Shown here: positions 21,391 to 34,150 of the stretch, piece by piece | How positions within the stretch are numbered: the stretch's first letter is position 1 | Layout: each line of letters begins with the position of its first letter | NCBI GenBank assembly: GCA_022496805.1 | Contig: CM040091.1 | Span: 24,356,336-24,420,335 of the forward strand | Direction: 5' to 3' | DNA from: Pohlia nutans | Lineage: Eukaryota; Streptophyta; Bryopsida; Bryales; Mniaceae | DNA: 64,000 nucleotides | Made by a program: the position numbers and the translations under genes | The notes under the pieces: model-generated | What the model saw: only the letters and a program-made list of their open reading frames with translations | What the model was told of the DNA's origin: nothing | Database searches by the model: none

Positions 21391-23827
21391 AATGGCCCAG
21401 TTATTTATTTGGAGAGAGAGTACCATCCGGGCGCAACCTAGAGGAATTATTACAGGACTAGACCGACAGCAGGCTCCGGTGGGAAACCGGATGGGAGACC
21501 GGATAGGTGAGGACGGGTCTCTGATGGACCCGGCCACGGTCCGAGCATTGAAGTGGGCCGCTCTAAATTGGGCGACCCACTGTTCATTCACTCTCTACAG
21601 TTCCTGTTGTCCGCACCAACACAATTTTGAGCTTCCGGATAGCAGTAGAGTTGATAGTGTGGGACCGGAAGTAGAGGGCATTGAGCGACCGTCTTGTGCA
21701 GATTCTGAGCGTCCAAGAGTGACGAAAGGTTAGAATTTGAAATAGGCGAGCCTCCGGACAGTGCGCACCGCCATTTCCGGCGAAGTTTGAGGAAGCAAGG
21801 AAGTGCGCAGCCAGGAAAAGGGTCGCGGGGTCTCCGGGAGGTTAGAAGAACACCACGGAAGCGGAAAGGGAAGCGCCCGGAGCGAGAGGCGCGAGGTTTA
21901 CCGAGGATAGAGAGGGCGCATCCGGAGAAGGAGCTGCATCACATCCGGAGGAGTGAAGAAGTCCGCCCGGGGTCCGTAGCCATGGCACGCAGGGAAGCCG
22001 GGGCCAAGATTCCGGAGAAACGTATCTGCCCAGACATCCCGCAACAAGAACAAGACTTTGACGAGCTAATGCAGGACCTCCAGAAGATGGGGTGTTTGGG
22101 ATTGTTTAGGAGAGTGTGGGATGTGCAGGACTCCCGGATGCTGGAGGAAATCGAGGGCGGGTCGATGGTGAACGCCTTCCGGACAACCATCCGGGCGAAG
22201 TATGGCAGTTGGACCCGGGAGATGTGGCGGGAACTGTACGACTTCCCGGACACCAACGAGGACCTGGAACCGGGAGGCAAGGGCGATACGGATTGGGTGA
22301 AGATGCGGTTCAGTCATCTCTCGGACAAGGACGGGTTCAAGGTGGCGGATTGCATACTGCCTCGGGAGCAATGGCTGCTCCAGTACGTAGTGCCCATCCT
22401 CAATCCGGAGAAGCCCACCACCCTCACTGTGACGCTGGCTCGGGGTATCTACTCCGCCCTTCTCCGGAAGAAACGGATCAACTGGGCGATCCTGATTCAC
22501 CGGAACACGCAGAAGTGGGCGGGTAACCTCGACAACAAGAAGGGATGCCCGTTAGCCCCATTTCTCTACCACTTGTACGAGAAACATGGATGTCTCTCGG
22601 AAGAAGAGAAGAAGAGGTTGGAGGTAGTGCCTATTCCGGGGGTGAGAAGCCCGGCCAAGAAGAAGACGGCGCTTCCGGGAGGAGGAGCGGGGACCAGCAG
22701 AACCGGTTCATCGTCCCGACCGGAGGAGAGAAGGATGGCTCCACCTGCACCCCAACCAGATAGGAGCAGAGTCCGGGGAGAGGAGCTTCGGAAGGAGAAG
22801 GACGACCAACCGGTAATAAGGCCACTAGGCGATTCCAGCCCCAATCCGGAGAACAGGACCAAAATGAAAGAAGACAACCCGGAGGGAGGCCGACCGGGTG
22901 GCACCAGACCGTAGCAGGAGGAGCGGCAGGAAAGGAGAAGGGAACCGGGGCTAGAATGACCGGGTGGAGCGAGACCTCAGCCGGAGCAGAGAACAAGGGT
23001 CCAGGAGGGGAATCCGGATGAGGAGGAGGATTCTCCACAGCCGAAGCTAACCCGAAAGAAGCCGGCGAGAGGACAAGAGGCAATTCCTCAACCAGAGGTA
23101 GGAGGTCCTTCCCAGACACAACCTCGAGTGGATCCGATCGAGGAGTCCTGGCCAGAGGAGGAGACAAGGCCTTCTCCACCCCAGCCCCAGGAGCAACCGG
23201 TAGAGGGACCCGGACCAATGCAGGAGGATTCTACTCTGGCGGCTCCACAGGAACTTATAGAAGAAGAGAACCGGACAAACCGGGAGGGAGGTCCGTCTCA
23301 GCCGCGATCCCAGGGACGGAAGAGGAAGTTAGTCCTCCTGGTTGAAGGAGAGGAAGAACTGGAAGGACCAGATACCACGCCTGGAAAGAAGAAGGGACCG
23401 GCCCGGAGGAAGGTGACCCCACTCAACTCCGGTTTCCTCTTCGTCCTCCCCTGCTTCCTTGGGACGATACCATCCGGAGTGTAGCAGAGACAAGCCGGCA
23501 GTGCGTCTCCAAGCTATCTGGATTGTTCCAATCGAATGGGGAGGCACAAACGAAGGCCCAGTTGTACGACGAGCGGGTACTTCAACCGGGATTGGAGGGA
23601 GCAGCCCGGATGAAGAATGTAGTCCGGGAGTACTCGGACAAGGTAGAAGCATATTTGGTGGAGTTCCGGGTACTGGCGGAATGCATCCGGGAGAGCTCTT
23701 CGGAGGAGGAGTCGGATCAGGAGGGACCCACCTCCCGGACCGTGGTGGATGTGGAGCCAATCCACATGGCCCGACCCGCGGGAGTAAGCTCAGAAGAAGT
23801 CCGGGATTTGAGCGAAGGTATGGAGGC
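21391..23827 (+). pseudogene. TR-GAG protein, copy A (5' part)
   Basis: The frame starts MAQLFIWRES and has a basic middle (RTPRKRKGKRPEREARG). A gag/plant-transposon-protein-like domain follows (MWRELYDFPDTNEDLEPGG, TLTVTLARGIYSALLRKKRI, NWAILIHRNTQKWAG, CPLAPFLYHLYEKHGC), then a Pro/Glu-rich linker and part of a coiled coil. Lesions are a frameshift near 21.73 kb, TAG at 22,912-22,914 and TGA near 22,957. About 0.35 kb encoding the first coiled-coil half is missing relative to copy B near 23.45 kb. At 22,912 copy B has CAG where this copy has TAG. Confidence 0.75.
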
Positions 23828-23890
23828 CGGGAATGCTAGCATGTGAGCCTAGAGAGGAGAGCCTGAGAGCCCAAGAGCCTGAGAGCCTAG
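23828..23890 (+). repeat. MULE left terminal inverted repeat
   Basis: GCTAGCATGTGAGCCTAGAG, then AGGAGAGCC and GAGAGCC words. It pairs with 38,505-38,583. Confidence 0.8.
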
Positions 23891-24447
23891 AAAATTTCCT
23901 TTTTTTTTTTTTTTTTCTGTAAGGGACCTATAACCGTGGATTCAGTATGTATTGCATTTGGAGTATAATTGAACTACAAATTTTCCATTCACATACATGT
24001 ATGCAAATAGTTTATGAAAAATTTAGGGTTTAGGGATTTAGGGTTTATCGTTCGAACATTGAAACATTATACATGAGCAAGAGAGTATACAAATCAATGA
24101 GGTTGGATAGTAAAGTTTAGGATTTTAGCAAAGTGGTTTAGGTCACGGATGGCATTTAATTGGAGTGGTTTAGAGCTTAAATGTGAAATCGGTATAATTC
24201 ACATACTACATCTATGCAAATTAATAATGAAAACTTGAGGGTTTAGGGTTTAGGGTGTAGAGATTGAACATTCAAAATTGCAACATGAACAATGGAATGA
24301 ACAAATCAATGAGGTAGGAGAATAGAATGGTTAGCAATGTGATGTACAACACAGATGTAAAAATCCAAAGTAGTGGCCCTTTTAGTCTCACTACAAATAT
24401 CAAATAGAAAGTAGTACAAATATGTGGAGAGAACATCAGAGTTCCTC
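23891..24447. other. MULE left subterminal region
   Basis: Contains a poly-T run (about 23,899-23,916), telomere-like TTTAGGGTTTAGGG at 24,025-24,050 and 24,238-24,262, and AT-rich sequence. No gene is seen. Confidence 0.55.
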
Positions 24448-27400
24448 TCAATCATCACTAGAATTACCGGTAGCAGTAGACCCTGAGCAAGAGCTAGATG
24501 TAGAGCGGCTCGGGGAACTAATACCATCACAATCAGACTCCTCAGCCTCAACATCAAAGTATACACGTGCGTCAGAATTCAACACCTTCGGCTTTGGAAT
24601 GTGATCCCTACTTCCATGTCCTGCAAGAGCCTGTGCAACAGGTTCAATGTAGCATGGCAACTGAAAAGGTTTGGGTGGGCTCTCAAGAAACTCTGGCCTA
24701 GAAAAAAATGGCCTCTGCACGGTAGAATTCCTGGTCTTCATTTTTCTGCACAAAGAAAAGAAAATGAACATGAGAACAAGGTGATCAAGAATTTATGAAA
24801 CAAAGTATGAATTGGAATGTTTAGGGTCAAACTTACTTACTGAATCGGGATTTCTTCAACACTCGAACAACCGCTGATGGAACAGCGTCTGGATCCTCTG
24901 ATGCAGATGATGATGCAACGACTGGCGCGGGTTCAGGTTTGCGGACACGTCGCATAGAAAAAAGCAGTCCATCATATAGCTCTTGGTCGTCTTCCAGTGC
25001 CACAATGTGGCGTTGCACGCGGCGGCATGCCAACAACGATGCACCTAAAACAAGGCATTGATAAAAAAAACATATAACAATTAGCACAAGTAAGTGAAAG
25101 AGAGATTCAAACAAATAGAAAGATAAAACAAATAATAGAAGAAATAAACCCAAGTAATACTGAGAAAGAATGTTAGAAAACTAAACCTGTCATAGCGGTG
25201 CAATCCAAGACAACATCGTTGGGGCGACTAGAAGCCTCAATCAACATCTGTATGAACTGACTATCCTTCTCACGAGGACCTCGCCATGGCTTAATTCCAT
25301 TCATCTTTTGTGAACTCTTCGTGGTGAAATTCTGTAACATGTCATCACATCCCACATCTAATCCCATAGCCTCAAGCGCTGGAATAGATCGAAATGCAAA
25401 CCGTGCAGGAGCACCCTCGGGCAACACACGAACCAAGAGGTAAATGCCAAAACGCTGAGTCTGCAACATATAGAACCAAAAGAGTTAGCTAATATATATA
25501 GCAAAACAATGATGAATTTTGAAAATAGAGGTAGTGCACAAGCATTTACCGTCTTGAGATGGTTGACCGGTGATGCCAAATGGAGCCTATTCATGCAAAT
25601 CCAATCCTTGTACAACGTAAAACCCGTTGCATTACCGTAACCAAGTATGTTAGCCTTGGTTGACTGCCTGTATGGATGCACAATGATGATAGCGCCATCA
25701 TCAACCAAGTAATTGTCTGCAAAATCAAAATTGGATCAAGCCAATCGTCCTCAGCTGCGTTCCATGGTGGAATCTGTCCCGGCGGATCTGAGATGGTGGG
25801 AACGGGTAGGTTCTCGGGCATGTCCACAAGAATTAAATCTACACATGGATCCTTGCACGACTGCCCTTTGAATACTCGTGGGCGGTCCGCTTTGTGCTAC
25901 AAAATAAAACATACACATGTTAGTAAATTAAAATTGCCAGACAAGCTTCAACAAAATAAATTGAAGTACAAAGAGTCCAAAGAGTATGTCAAACAACATA
26001 CCTCATCCAAAAACCGCTGAATCTCCTCAAACATCTTTGGAACAGGGTCATCTTCATTCTGTGGAAGAGCAGCTGCAAGTGATGTGTTGAGTACCAACTC
26101 ATCGATGTCTTGGTCCTCTCCTAAGTCCACCACATCACGAATTTGGCCACAAAAGGCCTTGTCTTGCGAAAGCTCCAAGTACTCAGAATCCCTCTTAATA
26201 CCCCGCTGCTCCTGGCTCTGATGCTGAGATTCTGCATCAACAACACTAGATGAAGAAGGCTTTGGGGCTTCTTGTACCTTTGGATTTTTCTTCTTCTCTT
26301 CCTTCTTGGCAATCTTCTCAGCTGCCTTGTCGATCTTTGCTTGGACACGAGCGGCAACCTTCTCTTGTTGTTGAGTAATCTTCAACGCCTTCTTCTTGTC
26401 TTCAGCTTCAACTTTGGCAATGAGTTTAAGCTATGCTTCTTCGTCAAGGTTCTCCAACTCACCATCCAGCAAGGCAGGCTTATCAGCAGTCTCAGCCGAG
26501 GATCTAAGATCCTTCTCATCTGCATGAACGTACCCCAAGACACAGTCCAAATACCATCCAACCCTCTTGAGATGGGTGCTTGTCCACCTCTTCAGCTGTG
26601 ACAAAGAAAACATGCACAACTCGGAATTACGATCCATCCAATTGTCTAAGAAGATGGGAAGGTCGGCCTTGGCAATTGCCTTTTTCGCGAGGAGCTCATG
26701 CTTGAAATACCTGTAGAGATGCAAATTAGTTCATCGCACATTAAAGTAGATACAAACATTGAAGGACATTACGATGTAGGAAAGAAAGTATTTTCCAATT
26801 TAAAATGAAAGAGTAATACCTATAGACCACACGTTTGACAACGAGATCGCTACCCTTGAAGTCCTTGAATGAATCCGATTTCTTGAAGTGGTCAGCTCCC
26901 TTGAAGACTGTTGGAAATCCCTTGTCCCAAAGCTTCACTCGCCAAGAGTCAATGAACTGCGAAATGGACTTCGGTTCGGTTGGAACATCCATGTTGAACG
27001 GTACGTTGTCTTTATGGACGATATTCTCGAACAGTTCCACAGCTGCATCCTCAATCTAGAAAAATAGAGTTATAACATTAGGAAGACAGAAGTGTATAGA
27101 AATCAAGTGATGGATGCAAAATAAATAATAAGAGAAGTTCATTGATACACTCACCCCTGCCCACCATGCATCTCGTAATATAAAGGAATTTAAACGTTCA
27201 TCGTTCACTGGTTTCAATGGAAATCGCACCGCCTCCCTAGTGTGCACTGATGAATTCCACCATTTCAACCATCTTAGCTTGTGATGAGCAGGAACGGCGG
27301 TTGTGGCAATGAGCTGAAGTTTATCAAGTGTGAGTTCCAACTGTGATGCATTCATACTCCAATGACGTTCAATCTGCAAATACAATGAAAGTGAGATTCT

Positions 27401-30400
27401 TTAAAAAATAACGATGGCAGAATATCAATTGTCAAGGAACTAGTAACACAGTATTATACCTCCTCCAACAATTCTGGTCCATGTGCAGGGTTGGCAACGG
27501 CCGTCATCTTGCCCAACTTAACCATTAGCTTGGTGGTCCTCTCTTTGATGCCTTGCTTCATGGCAGCCGCAATGCCCTCTCGTGTGACATCCTCTGGTTT
27601 GGTTTCCTCTCGATATACGAGCACGGCCGTGTCTCCAGCAGCGGCAATCTCTTGCTGTCAACACATAATGATTAGAGAAACAATTAAAAAAATGTTCTAC
27701 AGTTATTGAAAATAATTCTCAAATTCAAGTTTGAAATAGAGTTAAAGAAAATACCCGAAACATGAGCGTAGTAAAAACGTCTGCTTGTAATGAACACCAG
27801 CCTCTCTTAATCGAATTACGGCACTTTTCCAATTCCTCACGACTCAGAAGTTTGGAAAAGTGGTCCAAAGGCATAGTTCCAAACTTTCGAACTTGGTAGA
27901 GTTGATGTACCAAATTTGTTTTCACGTGGGAAAACTCTGTCTGCCTATTAAAGAATCAGAGGTAATAGATTAGATTTTGAATGTACAATGACAAAGAACA
28001 AATAATATTACTCCAAGAGAATGTAGTTACAAAGGGTTTATACTCACTTGTTAATATCATTCATGGCGTTCATGAGCACACCAATTCGACCTTTCGTCTC
28101 CAGTATGATAGTGTCCACAGAGTAATGCCAAGATTGAACATCATTGTAAAGCCTCGTGATGTGATTCATCCACGCTATACGGCGATGATTCCCATCACAA
28201 ATGAAAAACATTTTACCCTTCATGAATCGCATGGAGTCGTGGGAGTCCAGGTATTCATTGAACTTGTCGCTCTCACGTAGCCAAATTGGTCCCCATTCGC
28301 TTTGGTGCTTCTCTGTGACGTGCTCCCCAAGGCCTTGCTCATTCGTGAGGGAGACATAAAAAACACAAGCACCCTCACAATAGCCGTGCACAAATTCCTG
28401 CTCAAGTTTGATAAGATCGCATTGCAACGTAGGCCTTACCATTGGCATAACAACAAGTCTGCAAAGAGGGATCATGTGGCGTGAAATGTTAGCTGGTTGC
28501 AATCGAAGGGCAGCAAGAGCCGCCACCGTGTTCATCTTTTGAGCACGCCAAATATCATCTTCACAAACTCCATCCCCTGTGTGCATGATTGGGGTGTCTA
28601 CATCGTCCTCCTCTTCATCATCTCCAATCGGCGGTTGAGCTGCATCATTTTCCTCCTCAGCATCATCAGAAACGTACTCGGGGGTCATTGGATGCTGCAT
28701 CCCAAACACAATGATGTACACAACGTTACATTAGTATCAGAATGGTTATTAACTTATTTCTTGACTACATCTACAGTCATCCCTCAGACGAGTCCAAATC
28801 AGCCTATATATCGTCAAGTACCCAAAATATCCTAACATCTAGTTCGACATTCGCTTGCTGGGACATGGACGATTTGCCAGTGTGTTTCCAAGACATGGAC
28901 GATTTGCCAAGTCCAAGATGCTTCGTGTTGTTAGGTGACAAGTCCTGCCGCTCGGGTAATCAATAACACGCCACAACGCATAATTTCCACCATTCATACG
29001 AGTGCAGATATAATCAAACATCCATGATTAAAACCGTGACCCCGCACTATTAGCCATCGGCACTGAGTGTAAATCATGGATCACAGACATCACGAAAGCA
29101 CCACAATACAACATGAACACGACAACGCACCATGGCCGGACCCAGATGTGACACGAGCCGCGCCCAAAGGCTCCAATAGCTCGCTGCATGGTCACAAAAG
29201 CTCAGAGTACGAGCCCACTCCGTGAGGCACAAGGCGTGGCGTATCCCCGGACCCCAGGCTTTGGCGAATCTCTGGGCCCCCACGCTCCCACGAAATGTGA
29301 CACCACTGCCACCCTCAGAGCACGGCCACGCACTCGTGGCGCCCCTTCTCACCACACATTTCAGCAAGATCACGACGAACACACCACGAGTTCTGGCGCC
29401 ACCCGAAGCGTGTTCTCGGACCCCCAGCCTTTGGCGTCGGCCGAGACGCCTATCCCTCGCTCCCACGAAACGTGACTCCACTGCCACCCACAGTAATCGG
29501 CCACGCACGCGTGGCGCCCCCTCACACCCCACATTTCAGCAAGATCACGACGAACACACCACGAGAGCTGGGACCCTTGCGAGTCACGAGCCGCGCTCTA
29601 AGGCTCGCGCTACTCGCACCAATGTCACGCGCTCGAGGAGTACGAGCCCATGGCGTGAATGTGGAGGGACCCGGGTGCCACTGGGGAGCCCACGCACGGC
29701 GTGGCGCTCGTGACGTGGCGCCACCCGAGGCATGTTCTCGGACTGCCAGCCTTTGGCGTCGGCCCCGACGCCTATCCCTCGCTCCCACGAAACGTGACTC
29801 CACTGCCACCCACAGTGCTCGGCCACGCACTCGTGGCGCCCCCTCACACCCCACATTTCAGCAAGATCACGACGAACACACCACGAGAGCTGGGACCCTT
29901 GCGAGTCACGAGCCGCGCTCTAAGGCTCGCGCTACTCGCACCAATGTCACGTGCTCGAGGAGTACGAGCCCATGGCGTGAATGTGGAAGGACCCGGGTGC
30001 CACTGGGGAGCCCACGCACGGCGTGGCGCTCGTGACGTGGCGCCACCCGAGGCATGTTCTCGGACCCCCAGCCTTTGGCGTCGGCCCCGACGCCTATCCC
30101 TCGCTCCCACGAAACGTGACTCCACTGCCACCCACAGTGCTCGGCCACGCACTCGTGGCGCCCCCTCACACCCCACATTTCAGCAAGATCATGACGAACA
30201 CACCACGAGAGCTGGGACCCTTGCGAGTCACGAGCCGCGCTCTAAGGCTCGCGCTACTCGCACCAATGTCACGCGCTCGAGGAGTACGAGCCCATGGCGT
30301 GAATGTGGGGGGACCCGGGTGCCACTGGGGAGCCCACGCACGGCGTGGCGCTCGTGACGTGGCGCCACCCGAGGCATGTTCTCGGACCGCCAGCCTTTGG

Positions 30401-31237
30401 CGTCGGCCCCGACGCCTATCCCTCGCTCCCACGAAACGTGACTCCACTGCCACCCACAGTGCTCGGCCACGCACTCGTGGCGCCCCCTCACACTCCACAT
30501 TTCAGCAAGATCACGACGAACACACCACGAGAGCTGGGACCCTTGCGAGTCACGAGCCGCGCTCTAAGGCTCGCGCTACTCGCACCAATGTCATGCGCTC
30601 GAGGAGTACGAGCTCATGGCGTGAATGTGGAAGGACCCAGGTGCCACTGGGGAGCCCACGCACGGCGTGGCGCTCGTGACGTGGCGCCACCCGAGGCATG
30701 TTCTCGGACCGCCAGCCTTTGGCGTCGGCCCCGACGCCTATTCCATGCTCCCACGAAACGCGACTCCGCTGCCACCATGCGTCCTCGGCCATGCACTTGT
30801 GGCGCCCCCTCTCCTTCCACATTTCAGCAAGATCACGACAAACACTCCACGAGTGCTGGCCCAAACGATTCACGAGCCGCGCTCTAAGTTTGAGACATCG
30901 TGATTTGTGGTTCTAGAATTCTAATACTCAAGTGAATTGCGTCAGGGATCTTACGTTTTCAGTTGGGTGCAGATCGGGCGCTTCGTGTCGCGGTGTTGTC
31001 ATTTCTTGCTCCACGATCCTTGCATTGGCAACCTGAGTAGTGGAATATCAAGTAGAATTTCAATGCATTTACTCGATTGAGATACATGGTCAATCAGGAT
31101 CCAGATATCGGTGTTGGTGACAATTCCATACAAACTCTAGATCCAGGTATCATCTATGCGCTTACCTGGCGCGTGATAATGGGATCAGGTGGGTCCGGAT
31201 CTTGCGCTCCACTGGCTGCCCCTCTCCGCTTCCCCAT
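24448..31237 (-). CDS. Gene 1: ParB-like plus beta-class DNA methyltransferase-like fusion
   Basis: Twelve coding exons with GT-AG borders (in order: 31237-31166, 31032-30955, 28694-28048, 27944-27755, 27654-27460, 27373-27155, 27055-26820, 26710-26002, 25896-25550, 25460-25187, 25044-24837, 24745-24448) give about 1,157 residues. Near residue 216, FFICDGNHRRIAW is a ParB/Srx box. A Lys/Glu-rich stretch lies near 640-690. From about 800 the order is DLILVDMPEN (motif IV site), DDGAIIIVHP, then VVLDCTAMTGASLLAC (motif I) and HIVALEDDQELYDGLL, the IV-before-I arrangement of beta-class N4/N6 methyltransferases. DPPY is DMPE, so activity is doubtful. Lesions: TAG at 26,431-26,433 and a one-base frameshift near 25,725. 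The start lies in a KRRG-rich exon after a noncoding 5' exon (about 31,347-31,430). Introns and the transposon context argue against bacterial contamination. Confidence 0.8.
29261..30890. repeat. GC-rich 322-bp tandem repeat inside intron 2 of gene 1
   Basis: Five units start TTTGGCGTCGG at about 29,430, 29,752, 30,074, 30,396 and 30,718, with a partial, diverged unit before them. Adjacent units are almost identical in the middle. Open frames in several phases (110 and 232 codons) repeat with the same period and look like by-products of high GC. The array lies wholly between the exon ending 30,955 and the exon starting 28,694. Confidence 0.9.
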
Positions 31238-32086
31238 GACGGTCTGCAGAGATCATCATTTTGATCTATAATCACAAAATTCGCTAATGCATTCGTCACG
31301 AGTTTCATACAAGAATAATTATGCAATGAAAGCAAGGTTGTGTACCGAAGACGCGTTGGAGGCAGGGGACTCCGCCTCTTCCCCGCTCGATCTACTTCCG
31401 CAGTTCGTGTCTTGAGGCCAAAACTCCAAAAGCAGATCCGGTCCTAAGACGAGCAAGCTAGTGTAGTTCAAGAGTACGATGGTGATAAAGTGCGGAGAGG
31501 CGGGACTTGAACGACGAGGCGTGGGCAGCGCATATTCAACAAGGCGTGGGCGACGTTGCTAGAATGAGCCGTCTGTGCTAGTGGGCGGAGGTCACCTCGC
31601 CAGCCGCATATCGATGCTGCTCGACCCGGATTACGCTTCCTCTGAGCAACCCTAACCTAGGAATCCAGTGTCACCAATCTCGTTCCCCGGGGTAACATAA
31701 CAACCTGACAGCAGGTTACTATTTTGGCTAGATTGAAATCGCACCCGAGTACAATGCGTCTGGATAGGATCCATTCCACTAATATTTAATTGTTTTTAAA
31801 ATCTACATGTGCCGTAACAAAAAACAATGCAGACTGATTCTGATACGAAATGCAATTGAATAAATTAACTCTTAGATATAGACGAATCAATTTCATGCAT
31901 GCACCTTGAATGTGGACTTGTTCGTCGCACATATCTATATTGTACGAACTTTCGATTCGTCCCCAAGAAAAACTCAAATCCTCTACAATACATTGTATTT
32001 ATTCATTGTCGAACAAAAACGATGCGTCATCTACGATACGTCAAATGTGTGCATCGTAAGATGTTTATCATAAAATTATGGCTTAC
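31238..32086. other. Gene 1 upstream region inside the MULE
   Basis: A noncoding first exon of gene 1 probably lies at about 31,347-31,430 (donor TCTTCG-GTACAC; matching acceptor before 31,240). The rest is intergenic and shows nothing I recognise. Confidence 0.45.
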
Positions 32087-32386
32087 AATTCGTTCTGTAG
32101 TCTTGCCCCCTCGCATGCTGCTGTTGTCTTCACGAGTACTCTGAAAAGCCTCCTCGGCCATAAGCACTTCTTGTAGACTCGCCAAATTCGTCACATCTTC
32201 ACTTCCAAAATCAATCTTCATAGCCACACTACTCTCAGCTCCAATCAGTCGTGTCATCTGCTTAGTCGCTCTCATCCTTGAACGCTGCAACTCACGCTTG
32301 CTTGAATACAGTAGACGCCCTCGTCTCTTCCTCTTCTTTTGCGGACTCACGTACTCTAAGTTCTTAGAACAACTTCCGGCCAGCAT
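32087..32386 (-). CDS. Hypothetical exon with nuclear-localisation-like patch
   Basis: A 100-codon open segment starts MLAGSCSKNLEYVS, then has KKRKRRGR, a good nuclear-import signal, and ends at a donor-like GTAAGC (32,086-32,081). No family is recognised. It lies upstream of gene 1 on the same strand and could belong to a separate small MULE gene or to a longer isoform of gene 1. Confidence 0.35.
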
Positions 32387-32990
32387 CTGCCCAGCGGCTA
32401 GTCTATCATAATAATACTTGGCTTCTGTAGACTAACACTGCTCGAACGCTATCATACCTCATTTCAATGTTATTCAGAACCTGATTTATATAGTGAATTT
32501 TACGTTTTCTATTTTCTAACTCCGCCGTCTTTGCTTTCAAAGTATTTGTTATCTATAGTTGAATTCTATTTGTTCAATGAAGCTTTAATCGGAAATCCAA
32601 ACCTTTCATATAACTGCAGCAGTCTACACGTTCAAATTTTAAAAATTGACATTACGCGTATGCCTTTACAGATTACGGTCGCTTGCTTTAGAGTGTACTG
32701 CTACTCTTTCTATATTCTGAAACCGCCGTTTTATTGACTCTAAAAATCGAAGCCTTTCCCTAAGCATCGAATATTATAGGGTGAAATTCCTGCCTGGTGT
32801 TAGTAATATACATTACGGAAGAAATTATTATTTAGATAGAACTCTCGAGATATTACTATAACAGCCTGCAACAACAACTATACAACTCAATCGTCGAATT
32901 CCAATAACGTATCTTCTATACATGTGTGAAGTGGCTTCAAAATTTCTGTTATTTCGCTTCTATCTCGTATGCTTACATCTCAAATCATCG
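32387..32990. other. AT-rich spacer in MULE centre
   Basis: The probable divergent promoter zone between the minus-strand and plus-strand genes. No specific motif is identified. Confidence 0.35.
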
Positions 32991-33449
32991 ATGGATCCTT
33001 TAGACGATGTGCTCAACTTTGAAACCGTTGACAGATTGACAATGCTCAACGAAGAAGACTATCCCGTTGTGTCAAGGAATGGACGTTTGGTGCAGATGTC
33101 GAATCCCATCAACAGCTTGGAGGGTGCGGTGGAACTGTGGATGGGCAAATTCCCAAACAGTCAAGACTTCGACATCGACCTCGCAATCATCTTGCTAGAC
33201 AAAGATGTTCTTCGATCCTACCACGTCCAATGTGGAATTTGGGACACCCTCCCTCGACATCCTCTTGTCTGGAGGCTCATATGGTCTCATTATGTTTGCC
33301 AGTTGCTGGGACTCCCTGATCCTTGCAACCTCGAAAGCGAGGGTGTTTCAATTGTGCCAGAGGAAATTGCAGCTGCCGTCCAAGACTTCTTTGACGATGA
33401 ACCCAGGCCTCCTTTCTGGGATTCCGTTTCAAACACCATGCCTATCTAA
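32991..33449 (+). CDS. Hypothetical MULE-borne protein, 152 residues
   Basis: Starts MDPLDDVLNFETVDRLTML and ends NTMPI with TAA. It is acidic, with a Trp-rich middle (GIWDTLPRHPLVWRLIWSHY). Start context and codon use look plausible, but no family is recognised. It lies between gene 1 and the transposase in transposase orientation, so an accessory transposition or regulatory role is possible but not shown. Confidence 0.5.
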   Translation: MDPLDDVLNFETVDRLTMLNEEDYPVVSRNGRLVQMSNPINSLEGAVELWMGKFPNSQDFDIDLAIILLDKDVLRSYHVQCGIWDTLPRHPLVWRLIWSHYVCQLLGLPDPCNLESEGVSIVPEEIAAAVQDFFDDEPRPPFWDSVSNTMPI

Positions 33450-34150
33450 TCCCCCTATCAAAGACGAGACTTCTGAGCTACATTACTAGAGGCTGCAGAA
33501 TAGGTCTCTATAATTGAGAATATGTTATCCTTGTACACACTAAGTTTTAGTGTACTGAAATCAATTAGCATACACGATATTAGAAATAATCTATACCGAA
33601 GCGGACGGCTGACACCTCAAGCCATAGAAGCTTCGTCTGTAGTACATATAGATTAATCCTACAATATGCTGCACTTTCATAAAGTCTGTTCGTTTATCGT
33701 CATAGTATAATTAAAACTCAACGACATTTTCTTTGCGTGAATACTATATCACTTTATGCTATATGACCAAGCCTACTCCGATTTAGATTCTTCCCACTCT
33801 CTTCACAACCACTCGTGAACATTGAATTACGAGCTCAAGCATGTGGCACACTACGTTCCGTCAGTATTTTAATTAGTCAGCGCCGTATTACACTCTGACA
33901 TTGTTTACATTAGTCCTCTGCTTACAGCGAAAATGATGTCAGATCCAGCACGGCTCCAATCATAGACCTCTCTCACCATTTTCACATTTATTAAGATCGT
34001 AATTCTGAATATAGTCACTCGCTAGCAAATAACATCATGCGATATGCTGAAGCAAATTCAATGTGTGTCACACTTCGATTTACCGTGTCTTCGCTGCAGA
34101 TTTGTTGCTCTTCCTTAACACCCTAGTATCTCTCTAGCCTGATCATTTCC
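33450..34150. other. Upstream region of the MULE transposase
   Basis: AT-rich, no ORF of note; presumably contains the transposase promoter. Confidence 0.35.

Noticed and set aside
29472..30887. Long open frames of 110-232 codons in the 322-bp repeats on both strands
   Set aside because: They recur with the repeat period in several phases and reflect GC-rich repeated DNA within an intron.
24448..31237. Bacterial or phage contamination as source of the ParB-methyltransferase gene
   Set aside because: Eleven in-phase coding introns with GT-AG borders and enclosure by MULE termini show it is part of the eukaryotic sequence.
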